Of a stretch of 64,000 nt of DNA, positions 30,733 through 42,372 are shown in pieces. This DNA comes from Rhynchopus euleeides. Lineage: Eukaryota > Euglenozoa > Diplonemea > Diplonemida > Diplonemidae. Under the pieces are notes generated by a model. It had not been told where the DNA came from. It made no database searches and saw nothing but the letters and a program-made list of their open reading frames with translations. The translations under genes and the position numbers were made by a program. Within the stretch, counting starts at the first letter, position 1. Every line of letters starts with the position of its first letter. The stretch is taken from contig OY723245.1 of NCBI GenBank assembly GCA_963210315.1, positions 496,001-560,000 of the forward strand, written 5' to 3'.

Positions 30733-32103
30733 CCTCCACGATCAGCGAGAGGCTCAAATCAAAGACCTGGAAACCCTCTGGGGTTGTGTAAGAGCGGATG
30801 GGAGATGGGGGAGGGAGGGGCAGTTGGTCGGTGTTTCCCGGTTCTTTTCGGGACCCCCGAAACGTCACACCTCACGCCTCCTGTTCACCCCAACGCCGCT
30901 GTTTGCGTGATGTCCCCTAGAGCAGAGTGGGGTGGGGAGGGGTCACCTGTCGGGATGTGTTGGCATGAATGTGGTGGCTGTCCTTTTGGCGTGTTCGCTG
31001 GAACAACCTCCCTCCACGACACACAGACCTCATGACCACGACACCACCAAACCGTCAACCCCAACGCCAACTGGACTAAGGGGTTTGTGGGATTTGGGGA
31101 TTGTTCTGGCCCTCCTTGCGTTATGCCGAATGGCACCGACCTGCCTCACCCCCATTTATCTACAGATATACTCGGGCCGAAGTGGGGGATGAATCGGAAT
31201 CGACACAACTCTTAACAACTTAACACGGGTCATCTAGCGGGCTAGCATGCAACTAGGGCATGGCAGGGTACCTCCTTGCCGGGGGACAGAGCTAACTCCC
31301 CTGCCGCAACACGCAGCAGAGGCAAGACGGCACGGAGCCCGTATCTACTGCCTGGCTTTATGCCGCGCACCAGCGGGGGAGGTGGTGGAACGGCTCCATG
31401 GTGGTTAACCCCCAACGGATAGGCGGGGGTGGGGGAGAGGGGTGGTGGCGAGGAGCCATCGCCAATAGTCCTGTGGGTTGTGCCGGAAAGCAAGCCAAAA
31501 AAATGGCGTGACAAGACAAAATCTAAAAAAAATTGAAAAAATATGCTGGAAATCTACAGTTCATACCGGGGGGGGGGGGGGGGGGCGCGGCGAGGCAAGG
31601 GCGTGCCCGAGGGGGCCTGCAAGAAAGAGAAGCCTGGCATTTGTTCGTTGTTTTGTTTAAAGCTCCCCCCTCTGGGAGGGGCTGGGTTTGGGCTGTTGTT
31701 GGCGGGTCACGCAACAACGGTGAATGGAGATCTCTCTGGCGAAACAGAGTGACAGAGAAGAGAAGGGGAAGAAAGAAACCGAGAGAGAGAACTCGACATG
31801 TTTGGTGGCGCTGTCCGCGAGGCCGGCGCAGTTTGGGTGGCTCTGGGTGGAAAAGCACCTCCCCGACAGGCGACTACAGATCCTGTTCCGGCGGAATGCA
31901 GAACCTTCCTCCCCTCTTTGTGTACACCACACACCTTCGTCTGACGAAACACGGCACGAGCGGGGGGTGGTGAGGCCGCACGACCCAACAAGGGCTCCAC
32001 CACGCAAAGGCTCTCCCTTCCAGTGGGATCTTCAAGCAACCAGCGGGGATGATCTCTCTGGCGCTGTGAGGGTGACGCCACCGTCTGCCCTCCTGCTCGG
32101 CGC
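30733..32103. other. Intergenic, no gene seen
   Basis: 1.4 kb with a G-run at 31567-31583. Frames on the plus strand are Arg-rich shadows without motifs. Nothing recognised. Confidence 0.5.
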
Positions 32104-34138
32104 TCATCTGGCTGAGCTGGCCACGCCGGAGGGCGGTGGGTTGGAGGGGGGGCGTGACGGCCCGGTTGCCGGGGATGGCGACGTGCCCCCCTGCCTCGAC
32201 CCCGAGGAGGTGGCCTGGCTCAGCAGCGTGTGCAGATGCGGCACATCCGTGATCTGCAGCTTCGCCATGAAGGCCTTCATCCTCTCGATCTCCGACAGCG
32301 CCCGCGACAGCTTCTTCTTGCTCTCAGCCTCCGACTGTGCGTAGCGCGAGGCAGTCTGCGACAGCTCCTCTGTGCGGTCCTGCTCTTGCTCCAGCTGGGC
32401 CCGCGTGTGCCCCAGCTCCTTCTGCTGCTGTGCCAGCTGCTCCGACACGCGCTGCAGCTGCTGCACGATAGGCGCATGATGCTCCTTCGCCTGCACCACC
32501 TCCGAGCCGAGGCTTTGAAGGCGCCTGCTCTGCTGCGCGTGGCAGGTGCAGGCTGCCTGCACCTCCTTCGCACACAGCTCCACACAGTCCTGCACCCTGC
32601 GGCAGACGTCGCGGATCACATCGACGTTCCGTTTGCCGCCGGCGCTCTCGTCCTCCTCCTGCTGCATGCTGGCGATCTCCTGCTTGAGTGCAGCGACATC
32701 GAGGTCGGGGTGTGCGGAGGCGTCGGCCTTGTCCAGCATCTGGGCCAGGCTCTTGAGGCGGGCGGAGTCGCTGGGCTTGTCTGTGAGCTCTGCAGTGGAG
32801 GCCTGCTGCAGGTTGCGGATGCACGCGTCCCACTGGTCGGAGGTGGGCAGGGGTGACGCGAGGCAGGCGTCGCCCGCCTCGCGTGTCTTGCTGAGCTCTT
32901 TGACGGCTAGCAGCAGGGGCACCGTCTCGTTGATGACCTCCTTCTGCTGCCGGAGGATCTGCTTGGCGTCTGCGGTACGCTCGGCATGCAGCTGCTGCAT
33001 GCGGCGCTCCACGTCTGCAGCGTCCTTCTTCAGGGTTTCGACAGCCCCAGCCAGCTGGGCGCTCAGCTGCCCCTCCCGCACGTACTTCTCGTGCGTGGCT
33101 TTGTACAGACCATTTGCCTTCACAAGCTCCTCCGTCTGCCTCTTCTGCTCAGCAAGCACTTTCTTCGCCTGCTCCACCTCCCCCTCCAGCTTCTGGAATC
33201 TGTTCCGCACCTCCGAAGCTTCTTTGCTCTCCGCCTCGCAGTCCAGCTGGGAGTCGCGGAGATGCGCAGACAGCGTGCTGTGGTGCAGGGGATGCGTGGG
33301 TTGGGAGACACACGCGGCAACGCGACACACGAACAACACCCACCCCACACGGGATATCGCCATGTTTCGAGCGAGGATGATTCGCGAGCGTTGGGAATGT
33401 TGCACTACGTCGCTAGAGAACAGAAGAGCGAATCATCTCACAAACCAGAGACGGACACAGCCTATAACAAAGAACTATCTCATACCTATTTTTCTTCCGC
33501 AGCTCATCCACCTCATGCTGGCGCTCGACAAGCTCCTTCTCTGAGGCATCGAGCAGACCGGTGAGGGCCTGCAGCTGGTGGTCCGTCTCGACCATCTTCG
33601 TGTCTTTATTCATGGCCGTCTCCAGCAGGGCATCCTCGCGCTGCCGCGATGTTTCAAGCTCCTGCTTCATCTCGTGCAGCAGCGCGCGGCAGTGCTCCAA
33701 CTCCCGGTGCGCATCCTCCGTGTCTGCGCGAGACTGCTCCAACTCCGACTCGAAGCGCATCTGCATCAGCTCCACGTCCTCCTTGGTGATGGTCGTGCCA
33801 GGGATGAAGATCGACGGCGTACTGCCGAGCATCCCTGTGCTCCCTCGAGAAGGCATATTAACTAACCCATCGCTGATCGACAGCGAACCACCTTTGCGCG
33901 GGCCGCTGCTGTGGTTGAACAGCGAAGGCGGCGGGGGCACCATGGCTGCCGAAGGCGCCAGCCGCCCGTCAGCATGATACACATGGTTCGCACGCTGCGC
34001 CATCCCCGCCACGGGATAGCTGCCCATGGAGTGTGCGGACAGGCCCCCCACAGAAGGGGGGTCCAGCATCACGTTGGGCGTGGGTATCGGACGCATGTGA
34101 GTCCCGCCACCCAGGTCCCACGATGGCCCCGAAGCCAT
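32104..34138 (-). CDS. Long coiled-coil protein, unknown family
   Basis: Two exons (34138-33486, 33277-32104), donor AG|GTATGA, giving 608 residues. About 130 N-terminal residues are Pro/Gly/Ser-rich and probably disordered. From TITKEDVELMQMRFESELEQ on, nearly the whole protein is heptad-like coiled coil (ELEHCRALLHEMKQELE, KRQTEELVKANGLYKATHEK, QQLQRVSEQLAQQQKELGHT). The tail is Ser/Pro-rich (TSPSPATGPSRPPS). The exon junction falls inside the coiled coil and keeps it continuous. An acceptor TTACTAG lies 10 nt before the ATG. It resembles cytoskeletal or flagellar coiled-coil proteins in composition only; no specific family was recognised. Confidence 0.75.
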
Positions 34139-35042
34139 CAGGGGTGCCCTAGTAAGGTGGTGGTGTGGAGGTGGGCATCGGGGTGCAGGAGGGGGGGAGA
34201 TGGCGGCAGCGCAGTTCAATGAGAAAGTTTGTTTGGGGGTGGAAATCTTCCAAAGAGAAAACTCGACCATCCAGGTTGTGCGAAAGAATTATGAGACTTG
34301 GACGGGACCTCAGCATCGAAAAATTGAAGGCGACCATCTGTCCCCTCTTGTCATCGACGGCGAAGACGCCACTCGGCATAGGAAACAGCAACCTAAAAAT
34401 GAAGTATCCAAGCAACAGGGGTGGGGGTGGGGTGCGACGGTGTGTTGGGAGGGTGCGTGCTGTTTCTGTCGACCGTCACCCCCTACCCACCCCCATGGAT
34501 CGTCCCTCATCCGACGTGCTGTGCGCGCATCCCAACAGTGGGAGGGGTGGGGGTGGGGGACACTCACTCGCGATACAGGATGTGCCTGCATACAGGAGAA
34601 GCAAAGTTGGCATCACTGATGCACAACCCTTTTGTGCGAGACATGGCGGCAGCGCATGCTTCTGTTCTTTTGTTTGAAGGCAGTATTGAAAAAGCAGGCC
34701 GAACAAACTGCTTGGGGGTGAGACTCTTGAGAACCGACGGGGGGAAGCATTGGGAAGCTATCCGGGAAGCCTTCGTTCAGAAGCGCAGGAAAATAAAAAA
34801 GCGATCTTTTTTCTCCCCCACCCCACCTAAAAGAGCGGGCGGGGACAACACAGGTTTGAGCGGCACACCAACACACTACTCCCTGAGTTCCGCACATCAC
34901 TACCACCACCACCACCACCAACTCCGCCAAACTCAGGTGATCCTATTTGTTGACTCCCTTTTTGTTGAGTGTTTTTCAAATCAAGGTCACACGTCGAGCC
35001 CAACTCAGATGTTGCCTCCACACCAGCCCCGGCGTACACCTC
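34139..35042. other. Intergenic, no gene seen
   Basis: Mixed sequence containing a (CAC)n tract near 34905-34920. No gene recognised. Confidence 0.5.
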
Positions 35043-36314
35043 TCACCGGGTGTACTCCAGCTGGGGCGTGGATGAGGACCAGGCCAGGAAAAACCCGAGA
35101 CACACCAGGTAGACAACAACCGCCGTGCCGAACACAGCGGGCCACCCGTATATGGGGAGGATGTACCCGACGAAGAGGTTCCCCACCACGCCCGACGTGG
35201 TTGCGATGGTGTTGGAGACGCCATGTGTGATGCCCGAGTTATCCGGGGCAACCTCCATGATGTTCGCCATGTTCCCCGAGGGGTGGCACCCGTGGGACGC
35301 CAGGGCCAGGCACATGCAAACCGCCACCACGCCAGGCGTGGCATACTCCTTCGGCATCAGAGTGCACACGATGAGCGCCACAGACCCACCGACCATCGCT
35401 GTCCCCTGCGCCAGCCGCCGCACCGTCAGCCTACACCACCCCGATGCGATCGCCCTGTCGCAGAGTGCCCCTGCCACATTGGTTGCGATCGCACCGCAAA
35501 CGTATGCCGGGATTGTAAACTCCGCAACATCCTCGAGAGGGACACCGAGGTGTTTCACAAAATACTCCGGCAGCCAGGTGATCAGGATGAAGAACCCGAA
35601 CCCCCCGCCAAAATGCGAGATGTAAATCGCCCAAAACGGCTTCTTCGTCAGAAGGGAATGCCACGGGAGGGCACGGCTGGAGGCAGCCTTCCCCGACACA
35701 TCCAGCGCGCCGCGCGGGGGGAAGATGAAGAAGAGGATGCCCCACAGGATCCCCACCAGCCCCAGCACCTGGAAGACGGCTTCCCAGCTCTCCGCGATGA
35801 GGGGGGCCAGGAGCAGAGACACAACGATGCCCAGCTGCATGCCGGAGTTGGACAGCGCGTTGTAGCGTGACCGGGACTCCTCGGGGTACCATTTGGAGGT
35901 GATCTGCTGCATGGCAGGCATGGCGATGCCCTCCCCAGCGCCGAGGCCTATGCGGGCGAACATCATGGTCCAGAGGGAGTCGGCGCATGAGGGTGTGATG
36001 AGCGTGAAGAAGCTCCACAGCATCACAGCGGCGAGCAGCACCCACGCCCCGCCGTAGCGCTCTGCCCAGATGCCACCGAGCACCTGTGTGGTGGCGTAGC
36101 CCATGAAGAATCCGGAGAAGATGAGGCCCTGTGTCTGCACGTCCCAGTCGTGTTGTTTTGCGGCTGGGATCATGGCGACGCTGATGTTGGTGCGGTCGAC
36201 GTAGCAGATAACGCTCGCGAAGAAGCTGTATATCGCCATCCAGTGGTGCGGCTGCATCTCGGGCATCGCGCCACCGCCACGATCTCGCACCCTCCGCCGT
36301 GCGGTGCTGACCAT
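35043..36314 (-). CDS. MFS transporter, anion:cation symporter family (SLC17/PHT4-like)
   Basis: 423 residues, single exon, about 12 membrane segments. Family motifs: YVDRTNISVAMIPAAKQ, GYATTQVLGGIWAERYGG, and ARIGLGAGEGIAMPAMQQ followed by KWYPEESRSRYNALSNSG. The second half contains HFGGGFGFFILITWLPEYF and PDNSGITHGVSNTIATTSG. Members carry phosphate, nucleotides or organic acids driven by proton or sodium gradients; the substrate cannot be read from sequence. There is no clear signal or transit peptide. The ATG before VSTARRRV follows the acceptor CCTCCAG by 13 nt. Confidence 0.9.
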   Translation of the reverse strand: MVSTARRRVRDRGGGAMPEMQPHHWMAIYSFFASVICYVDRTNISVAMIPAAKQHDWDVQTQGLIFSGFFMGYATTQVLGGIWAERYGGAWVLLAAVMLWSFFTLITPSCADSLWTMMFARIGLGAGEGIAMPAMQQITSKWYPEESRSRYNALSNSGMQLGIVVSLLLAPLIAESWEAVFQVLGLVGILWGILFFIFPPRGALDVSGKAASSRALPWHSLLTKKPFWAIYISHFGGGFGFFILITWLPEYFVKHLGVPLEDVAEFTIPAYVCGAIATNVAGALCDRAIASGWCRLTVRRLAQGTAMVGGSVALIVCTLMPKEYATPGVVAVCMCLALASHGCHPSGNMANIMEVAPDNSGITHGVSNTIATTSGVVGNLFVGYILPIYGWPAVFGTAVVVYLVCLGFFLAWSSSTPQLEYTR

Positions 36315-36538
36315 CACCGTGTCAGTGCTGGAGGAGGGGGTGATGAAGTGGCGGTGCGAAGCGTGGTTTGAAGCGCCAGGTTTGATGACAATAGCTGAAC
36401 CGGGGGGGTCAGGGTGGGGTGAGGAGGAGGGGGGGGTGGGGGGCGTAACGAATCCGGGGCGGGATTGGGGCAGCAGACACAATGCTACGCATGCCACGTT
36501 GTCAATAATCTGCCCCCTCCTTCCCCTATTCGTCACGG

Positions 36539-37027
36539 CTAGGCCCTGCAGAGAAACAGCACAGTTTCATAAGGCACATCGCGGGACACGAGCAGGGCAT
36601 GGTAAGGCGATGCAGCAGTGTGTATCCGGAATGCGGTGGCAAGGCTGTGTATACGCCGTGCAGATGCGCTGTCAAGGTCGGACCCATCGCAGATCCACTG
36701 CAGCACCTGCCGCAGGAAGGCCGCAATGTTGTCCGGGGAGGTCAGGTGGTGCCAGGCCAGCACATCGCACCTCCCCTCCGCAAGCGCCACAGAGATGTTC
36801 AGCGGTGTGAACTCCAACACCTCGCCCCTGACACCAGGCAGTGCATCGGCAACGACAGTGAGGAAAAGAAGCTCCAGCGCAGGCCTTGTGATCAGATACC
36901 TCTCGGCAGCGTCCCTCCAGGCAACGCAGGTGCGGCTCAGGTGTACCACATCCTCTACAGGCAGATACGACGCGACATAACGCCAGAGATATCCGTTGGC
37001 ATCGAGAACTGAGGGGGCATTCCCCAT
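36539..37027 (-). CDS. Small F-box-like protein with N-myristoylation motif
   Basis: 162 residues, single exon. The N-terminus MGNAPSV fits the myristoylation pattern (Gly2, Ser6). Residues about 12-45 (YLWRYVASYLPVEDVVHLSR, then CVAWRDAAERYL) look like an F-box, the SKP1-binding motif of SCF ubiquitin ligases. The rest is helical with no known substrate-binding repeats. F-box assignment is from pattern only. A membrane-tethered substrate adaptor is an inference. Confidence 0.65.
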   Translation of the reverse strand: MGNAPSVLDANGYLWRYVASYLPVEDVVHLSRTCVAWRDAAERYLITRPALELLFLTVVADALPGVRGEVLEFTPLNISVALAEGRCDVLAWHHLTSPDNIAAFLRQVLQWICDGSDLDSASARRIHSLATAFRIHTAASPYHALLVSRDVPYETVLFLCRA

Positions 37028-37372
37028 GCAGGGGGCAAGGGGGGGAGGGGGTGGGTGGGGATGTTGCTGTGTGCCGCACCTCGCGAAGAAGAAGACCTCA
37101 GCCCTGAGAACACCAAAGGAGGGGAGGTAAGGTAATGACTGCTGTTGTTGCTGTTAACGCGCGCTGTCAGCTCGCGGCTTTCACCCAACACATAAGTAAC
37201 CAACGGGTTTCATTTTTGTGACCCCCCCCCCAAAAAAAAAATGAGACAGATGTCATATTTCTGCGGCACTCTGGAGGGGGGGGTGGGGGTTGGGTACGGG
37301 GGAGGGGAAGCAAGGGATCCGCGTCACAAGCGCTGCATTCCACACCACCCACAACCCCCACCAATCATGGAG
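37028..37372. other. Intergenic, no gene seen
   Basis: G-rich and A-rich low-complexity spacer. Confidence 0.5.
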
Positions 37373-38614
37373 TCAGTCAAAGAGCCGCGCGGCGAGAAAG
37401 ACTACCGTGACGGACATCACGGCAATGGCAACAGCGTGGACGCTGCAGAGGAGCGGGAGCAGCATCACACCGCGGAGCCAGGCGTTGAAGAGGGCATCTT
37501 CGGCACGTGAGAAGGAGGAGGTGCACCACCCGACTGCCATGCGCAGCCAGACTGACCACTCCGTCCATGCCACGGGCTTCCCGGAAGGGGCCTCACCCGA
37601 CACCGGCACAGCCTCCCCGCCTGCCTTTTTCCGCTTCGCCTCCTGCGCCTCCAGCTTGCGGGAAACCTTCTCTCGCAGCGTGTCACCCACCACACCGTTG
37701 ATATGTGTGTGCTCCACAGCCCGCAGAGATGCCATGAGATCCCCTCTGTGCGCACGGAGCAGCCGGGTGGCCCGCGCCAGCGGGTCGTCAAAGTTATACC
37801 GGAAGAGCATCCAGTTCCGCGCGATAACAACGGAGGTGTCTGTGATGTTGCCTGCGACCAGAGCTCGGTGGTCCTGCGTGGGGTGCACCGTGTCCCGCAG
37901 GTGGGCCTCCCACATGGAGAAGACACGGTCTAACCCGCCCTCCCGCTCGTAGGGGTGGCGGGGTGTCGGGGGACGTGGCATGGCACGGAGGAGCTGCCGC
38001 GTGCACTTCGCCCCAAACATGTCGTCGTAGAGGTAGGGGTTAGCCTGGGGGAGGAACTGCAGGAACTCCACGTCGAGCCTCACTGGGTGCTTCGACTCGG
38101 CAGAGGGGGGGAGGAGGGCGCCGTTGCAGGACATAAAGAAGGACTCTCCGGACTCGCCGGACTCGAAGAGGACGTAGGCACACCCGGTGGTGCCGTTGAC
38201 AGACACTTTTCGGACAGCACCGTGGCCTTCCGCAATGTTCTTCATGGCTTTTTCCGGCATGTTCTTCGGAAGACCACCAATCATGATCTCAGCATAGATC
38301 TGGTCAATCTCCTGCGTGGTGTAGTCTGCGGTTGTCATGCTCACGACCCGCTCGCGCGGCTCCATCTGAGCTGCCCTGTAGGGCTCGAGGGTGTTGGTGG
38401 CAGCCACCTTTGCCCCGGACATCCACTCCGCAAGGCACGCCGTGCTGCAGAGGACAACCTCGGAGGTGTCCCGGTAGTCCCCTGTTCGCCACAGCCAGTC
38501 GACCCCCTTCACCTCCCACCTGCAGTCGGGGCGGGGGACGCCGTCGCCCTGGCTTGCCACAACAGCCTCGTAGCTGAGGCATGCCTTACACCGCACGCAC
38601 CTCATGCCGCCCAT
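37373..38614 (-). CDS. RRM-like protein with N-terminal Cys cluster and C-terminal membrane anchor
   Basis: 413 residues, single exon. Residues 1-60 contain CVRCKAC and later CSTAC, a possible zinc site. Around 105-175 an RRM-like unit is seen (IMIGGLPKNMPEKAMKNIA, AYVLFESGESGESFFM); the RNP aromatic residues are poorly kept. A middle domain (YLYDDMFGAKCTRQLLRAMP, WMLFRYNFDDPLARATRLLR) matches nothing I know. The extreme C-terminus LPLLCSVHAVAIAVMSVTVV is a single hydrophobic segment followed by FLAARLFD, a tail anchor. This suggests RNA binding at an organelle surface (inference). The start is the first Met of MGGMRC; an in-frame upstream Met exists. Confidence 0.68.
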   Translation of the reverse strand: MGGMRCVRCKACLSYEAVVASQGDGVPRPDCRWEVKGVDWLWRTGDYRDTSEVVLCSTACLAEWMSGAKVAATNTLEPYRAAQMEPRERVVSMTTADYTTQEIDQIYAEIMIGGLPKNMPEKAMKNIAEGHGAVRKVSVNGTTGCAYVLFESGESGESFFMSCNGALLPPSAESKHPVRLDVEFLQFLPQANPYLYDDMFGAKCTRQLLRAMPRPPTPRHPYEREGGLDRVFSMWEAHLRDTVHPTQDHRALVAGNITDTSVVIARNWMLFRYNFDDPLARATRLLRAHRGDLMASLRAVEHTHINGVVGDTLREKVSRKLEAQEAKRKKAGGEAVPVSGEAPSGKPVAWTEWSVWLRMAVGWCTSSFSRAEDALFNAWLRGVMLLPLLCSVHAVAIAVMSVTVVFLAARLFD

Positions 38615-40010
38615 CGGGGGGGGCGCAGTGAGGAGGGAGGAAGAGAGGGGACAGAAACGCCTCAAGAAGACAAGAAGAACAATCACGGATGTGGTGGTGT
38701 TAAAGAGGGGAGGGAGGAGGGAGGGAGGGGGTTAGGTAAGGGAAGGGGGTGGAGTCTGTGTTGTGTAAATGGCGACCCACCACCAGGGGAGGTTAAAATT
38801 TCTGCGGGGGGAGTTTGTGTGGCGGTGGTGGTAGTGGTGGTGGTGGTGTGGAGTTTTTGAGGCTTGGGCAGCAGGGGAAGGAGAGGACACGTGTCTGTCG
38901 GGAGGGGAGGGGATGGGGATATCTCTGAGTCAATAAAAAGATTGTTTTTGCCGTAAATCCCGTAGCTTTATGGACACAACGACCCACCACCTCCACCTCC
39001 ACCCGCCCCTTTTGATGCCGACTTAGATTTGCTTCGCCACCCAACTTCGACAACCACATTCTAGGGCATTCCAATCCCTTTTTTGCAAATATGCATGGCA
39101 CACACTCCCTCCAATCATCGAATCATCGCATCTCACTTTTCGAGACCCCCCCCCCCCATCCACTCGATCCACCTCAACAACTGTGCGGACCTCCCGACCT
39201 GATGTGCGGAAACACAAGGCAGTGGCCCTCCCCAAAGGTTGCTGAGATGTATTCATCGACCATCACCCCGCCTCCGAAGCTTTTTCACTTGATTTTTCGG
39301 TTTGGGAGGGGCGTGGTAGGTCACAACAGGGCCTGGATAGGCGTTGGGGTGTTTGCTTGTTTGTTTGGTGCTCTTTTCTCGGGAACTGCCGCTGAGGGTT
39401 ATGCCGAAAGGTGCCGTGAAGAACACCCGTTCTTCCCACCCAGCCTCCCCGAGAAAGTGATTCGAAGACAAAGAAAAACACCCCTGCAAGGTGTGCACCC
39501 TGGCACTGGCTTGGAAAAGCCTGCGATAAAAAAGGTGCCCGCTTGCGTAGACCTCAAGGGCGTGTGGGTGTGGAGGGCGATGGGCTGGCTGATGCTTCTC
39601 TCAGGGTGGTGCTGCACCAACACCAACCCCGAAGAAGACCCCACTGTCCTTCGGATATCAGAGTGTTTGTTTTTGTGGAGTCGAAGAACTGTGCTTCAAA
39701 CGGACTCGCGAGAGAAAGGGGGGCAAACGAAAGTTGGGCGGTCTTTGAAAGCAGACCACCTCACAACCTGTATTCGCAAGGATCCCGCATGTCGGTTCTT
39801 GGTCTCGATAAATTGGGGCGAACATCCCGAGGAGCGGACACACGTACGCATCGCGACATACCACAACATGACGCCCAGGCAACTCCAGACAGGCAGGTGG
39901 GAATCACACGACTCTTCTTGGTAGCCAGAACACACCGCGCACCCGCTGCTCGGCTTTTGACGTGATGTCACCACTGCCTGCGTGACCACACTCGCCCACT
40001 CTCAGCTCCC
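38615..40010. other. Intergenic, no supported gene
   Basis: 1.4 kb. A 277-codon plus-strand frame (39091-39924) exists but is rejected for lack of motifs and wrong strand. (TGG)n and G-rich tracts lie near 38815-38850. Confidence 0.5.
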
Positions 40011-42372
40011 TCAGTAATGCCTTTCGAAGAGGTCAAACACGTTGCGCGGGGGCACGTGGGGGTGCGAAAGGCACAGGGTAATAAACCGCTTCAGGATGGG
40101 GGTCGAGCCGTGCTTGTCTCCGAACTTCGCAGCCTCGTCTTTTGCCTGGCGGATGCAGCCGTCGTGGTAGTGCGAAAACATGCGGTTCCAGTGCTGGTTC
40201 TTGTCCTGGTCTTCAGACACATTCTTGGCAGTCAGGCTGAAGAGTGTGAGGTTGACAGGATCAGCGTCGGGAGCACCCCCCCCGCTTGTGATGACATCCA
40301 TCGGCATGGTCTGCACCTCCGTCTCTGTCTGCACCTCCTCAGCAGTCGGGGCATCGATGACAACAGCAAGTTTGTAGAACCCTGCGATCTGTTCGATTTG
40401 GCGGGAAGTGCTCATCGTCGGGCCTATGCACACAAAGCTCTTCAGGGACTCCACACCCACATTCCCAGCCAGGACATCACCGGTTGCAATGCCCATGCTT
40501 GCGTGGGTCCCGTCGGTATGCAGCTTGTCAGTCAGATCCACTGCGGTGGCGCATGCCAGATACTGCCCCTTTGGACGTTTTGTGAGGAGGTTCCAGCAAA
40601 CCGTGACGTAGTCTGCGGTGACATCGGTGACCGACCCCCCCCGCTCCGACGAGGTCTGCAGGATCGTCACGAGGGCACCGCCCATTGCCTTCTCCAAGGC
40701 CTTCTGCTTCACCGGCACCTCCTCCTGTGGGGAGACAGCGTTGAGGAATCCGATGCAGCAGGTCAGCACTGTCACATTCTTCACAGGTTTGAGCACGAGG
40801 TCGGTGAAGGGCTCGTCATTCTCACCTATAAACCTCTCACAGAAGAGAGATTTCGGGAGGTAGTTGCGGATGTGGCGCAGCTTGGTGCTGACGCTGAACA
40901 GCGCCTTCTCGGCTGCCGGGATCCCCTTCCGCTTAATGAAATGGCCTTCTGACTCCGCCTCGTCATGGTCCTGGAGGCCGAGGCTGGAGTATTGCTTCAT
41001 CCGATCGAGCGATTTGACCAGCTTCTCAACCTCCCGCTTCGACTGCAGCACCTGGTTCATCATGTTGAAGTAGCTCTTGACGCTGAGGAGGTGAAGAATA
41101 ACGCCGATGCCGCACACAACAAGAATGAGGATGGCAGCAACGAGCTGCATGACGTACGACTTCTTATGCTCCGCGATGAGCTCGTCCTGCTCCTCGTGGA
41201 TCTGGCTTGCGTTGGCAAATCCATAGGACCGCACCGCGTCGCAGCTGAAGTAAGATTCGTTCCCTGTGATGATCCCCGACGTGTGGTACACCTCCTGGAT
41301 GCTGGAGGAAACATGATCTATGTAGCTGAAGTATTTGTGTTCTTTCATGAGGAAGGTCAGATCCCTCAGCATCCCTTCCGTTGCGTATGTCTCGAGCAAA
41401 GACTTTGCCGCACCAAGCTTGGCGGATGCCTCCGCCAAGGCACGCACCGCCTCGTCGTGTTCGGCAATGGTATGAACAGAGGACACCCACACAGAGCAGT
41501 GATGCATCTGTGCCAGCGCTGTGACCATGTCCAGATACCCCAGCACACCGAGCTGGGCCTGTGAGAAGGGGCTGTTGGCCTGGCCGCTGCGGCGCCCTGC
41601 CATGACGAACAGGTCGCGTACCGCCACATCGTAGAGGTGTGTCACCTCCTCCAGGACATGCAGGTCTCCTGTGTAGTGGTACTCTTGAGCGAGCATGCGC
41701 ATCGTCTCCAGCTCCTCCTGCTTGATGGCGGATGTGAACAGGTTGAGGTGGCGCTCCGGCCCGTCGAGGGGCTCGCTCGACATGTCCAGAACCTTGTCTG
41801 ACACGTCGTCGGAGTGGGAGAAGTGGTACTTGGCGAATTTGGACATCGCCTTGTCGACCTTCCTCTTCACGGTGTGGAAGACCTCTGTCGACGCAACATC
41901 GCTCATGATATGGTTCACCAGCAAATCCCGCTCCTGCTGCAGCTGTGCGGCAAGCTCAGCAGCGTACGTTGAGTATGCCATTCCGGTGCGATTGATTTCG
42001 ACGAGCTTTGCGCTGGTATCATCGATATGCACCTATATGTGTATGAGGGTAGACAACGGGTTTTTCATGAAGACAACACAGAAAAGCAGAACAAACTAAT
42101 CGCTGATGGCACGAACCATGTGGGAATTGTGTGGGAGTGCAAATCTGAAGATAAGGGAAGAGCCAGGTTGTGTGGCTTGTCAGGCGCATGAGGTGTGACA
42201 GGCAAACTGTCACTGAAGTTTAATGCGCGCCGCACTGAGTAAGCAGGTGTGGCAAACATACTATAGCAAACCCAGCCACCGTCAGGAGGACGGGCACCGA
42301 TGCCACGGCCAGCTTTGTGTTCAGCGACGTCTCCTTCAAAGCCTTTTCCTCAAGCGCATCATATCTCCCCAT
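40011..42372 (-). CDS. Two-transmembrane sensor with degenerate class III nucleotidyl cyclase domain
   Basis: Two exons (42372-42262, 42032-40011), donor GTATGT, 710 residues. Membrane segment 1 spans the intron (LAVASVPVLLTVAGFAI|VH). About 275 extracellular residues follow, arranged like a NIT-type helical sensor (LQQERDLLVNHI, LGYLDMVTALAQMHHC, FLMKEHKYFSYIDHV). Membrane segment 2 is QLVAAILILVVCGIGVILHL. After a linker helix and HIRNYLPKSLF, a cyclase-like domain is present (VTVLTCCIGF, GGSVTDVTADYVTVCW, ASMGIATGDVLAGNVG, CIGPTMSTSRQIEQIA). The first metal Asp (usual F-x-D-I-x-GF) is Cys here and the usual VN before the R helix is MS, so catalysis is unlikely. Such receptors are abundant in euglenozoans and heteroloboseans. 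Confidence 0.83.

Noticed and set aside
39091..39924. 277-codon plus-strand frame
   Set aside because: Opposite to all genes, composition like noncoding DNA, no motif.
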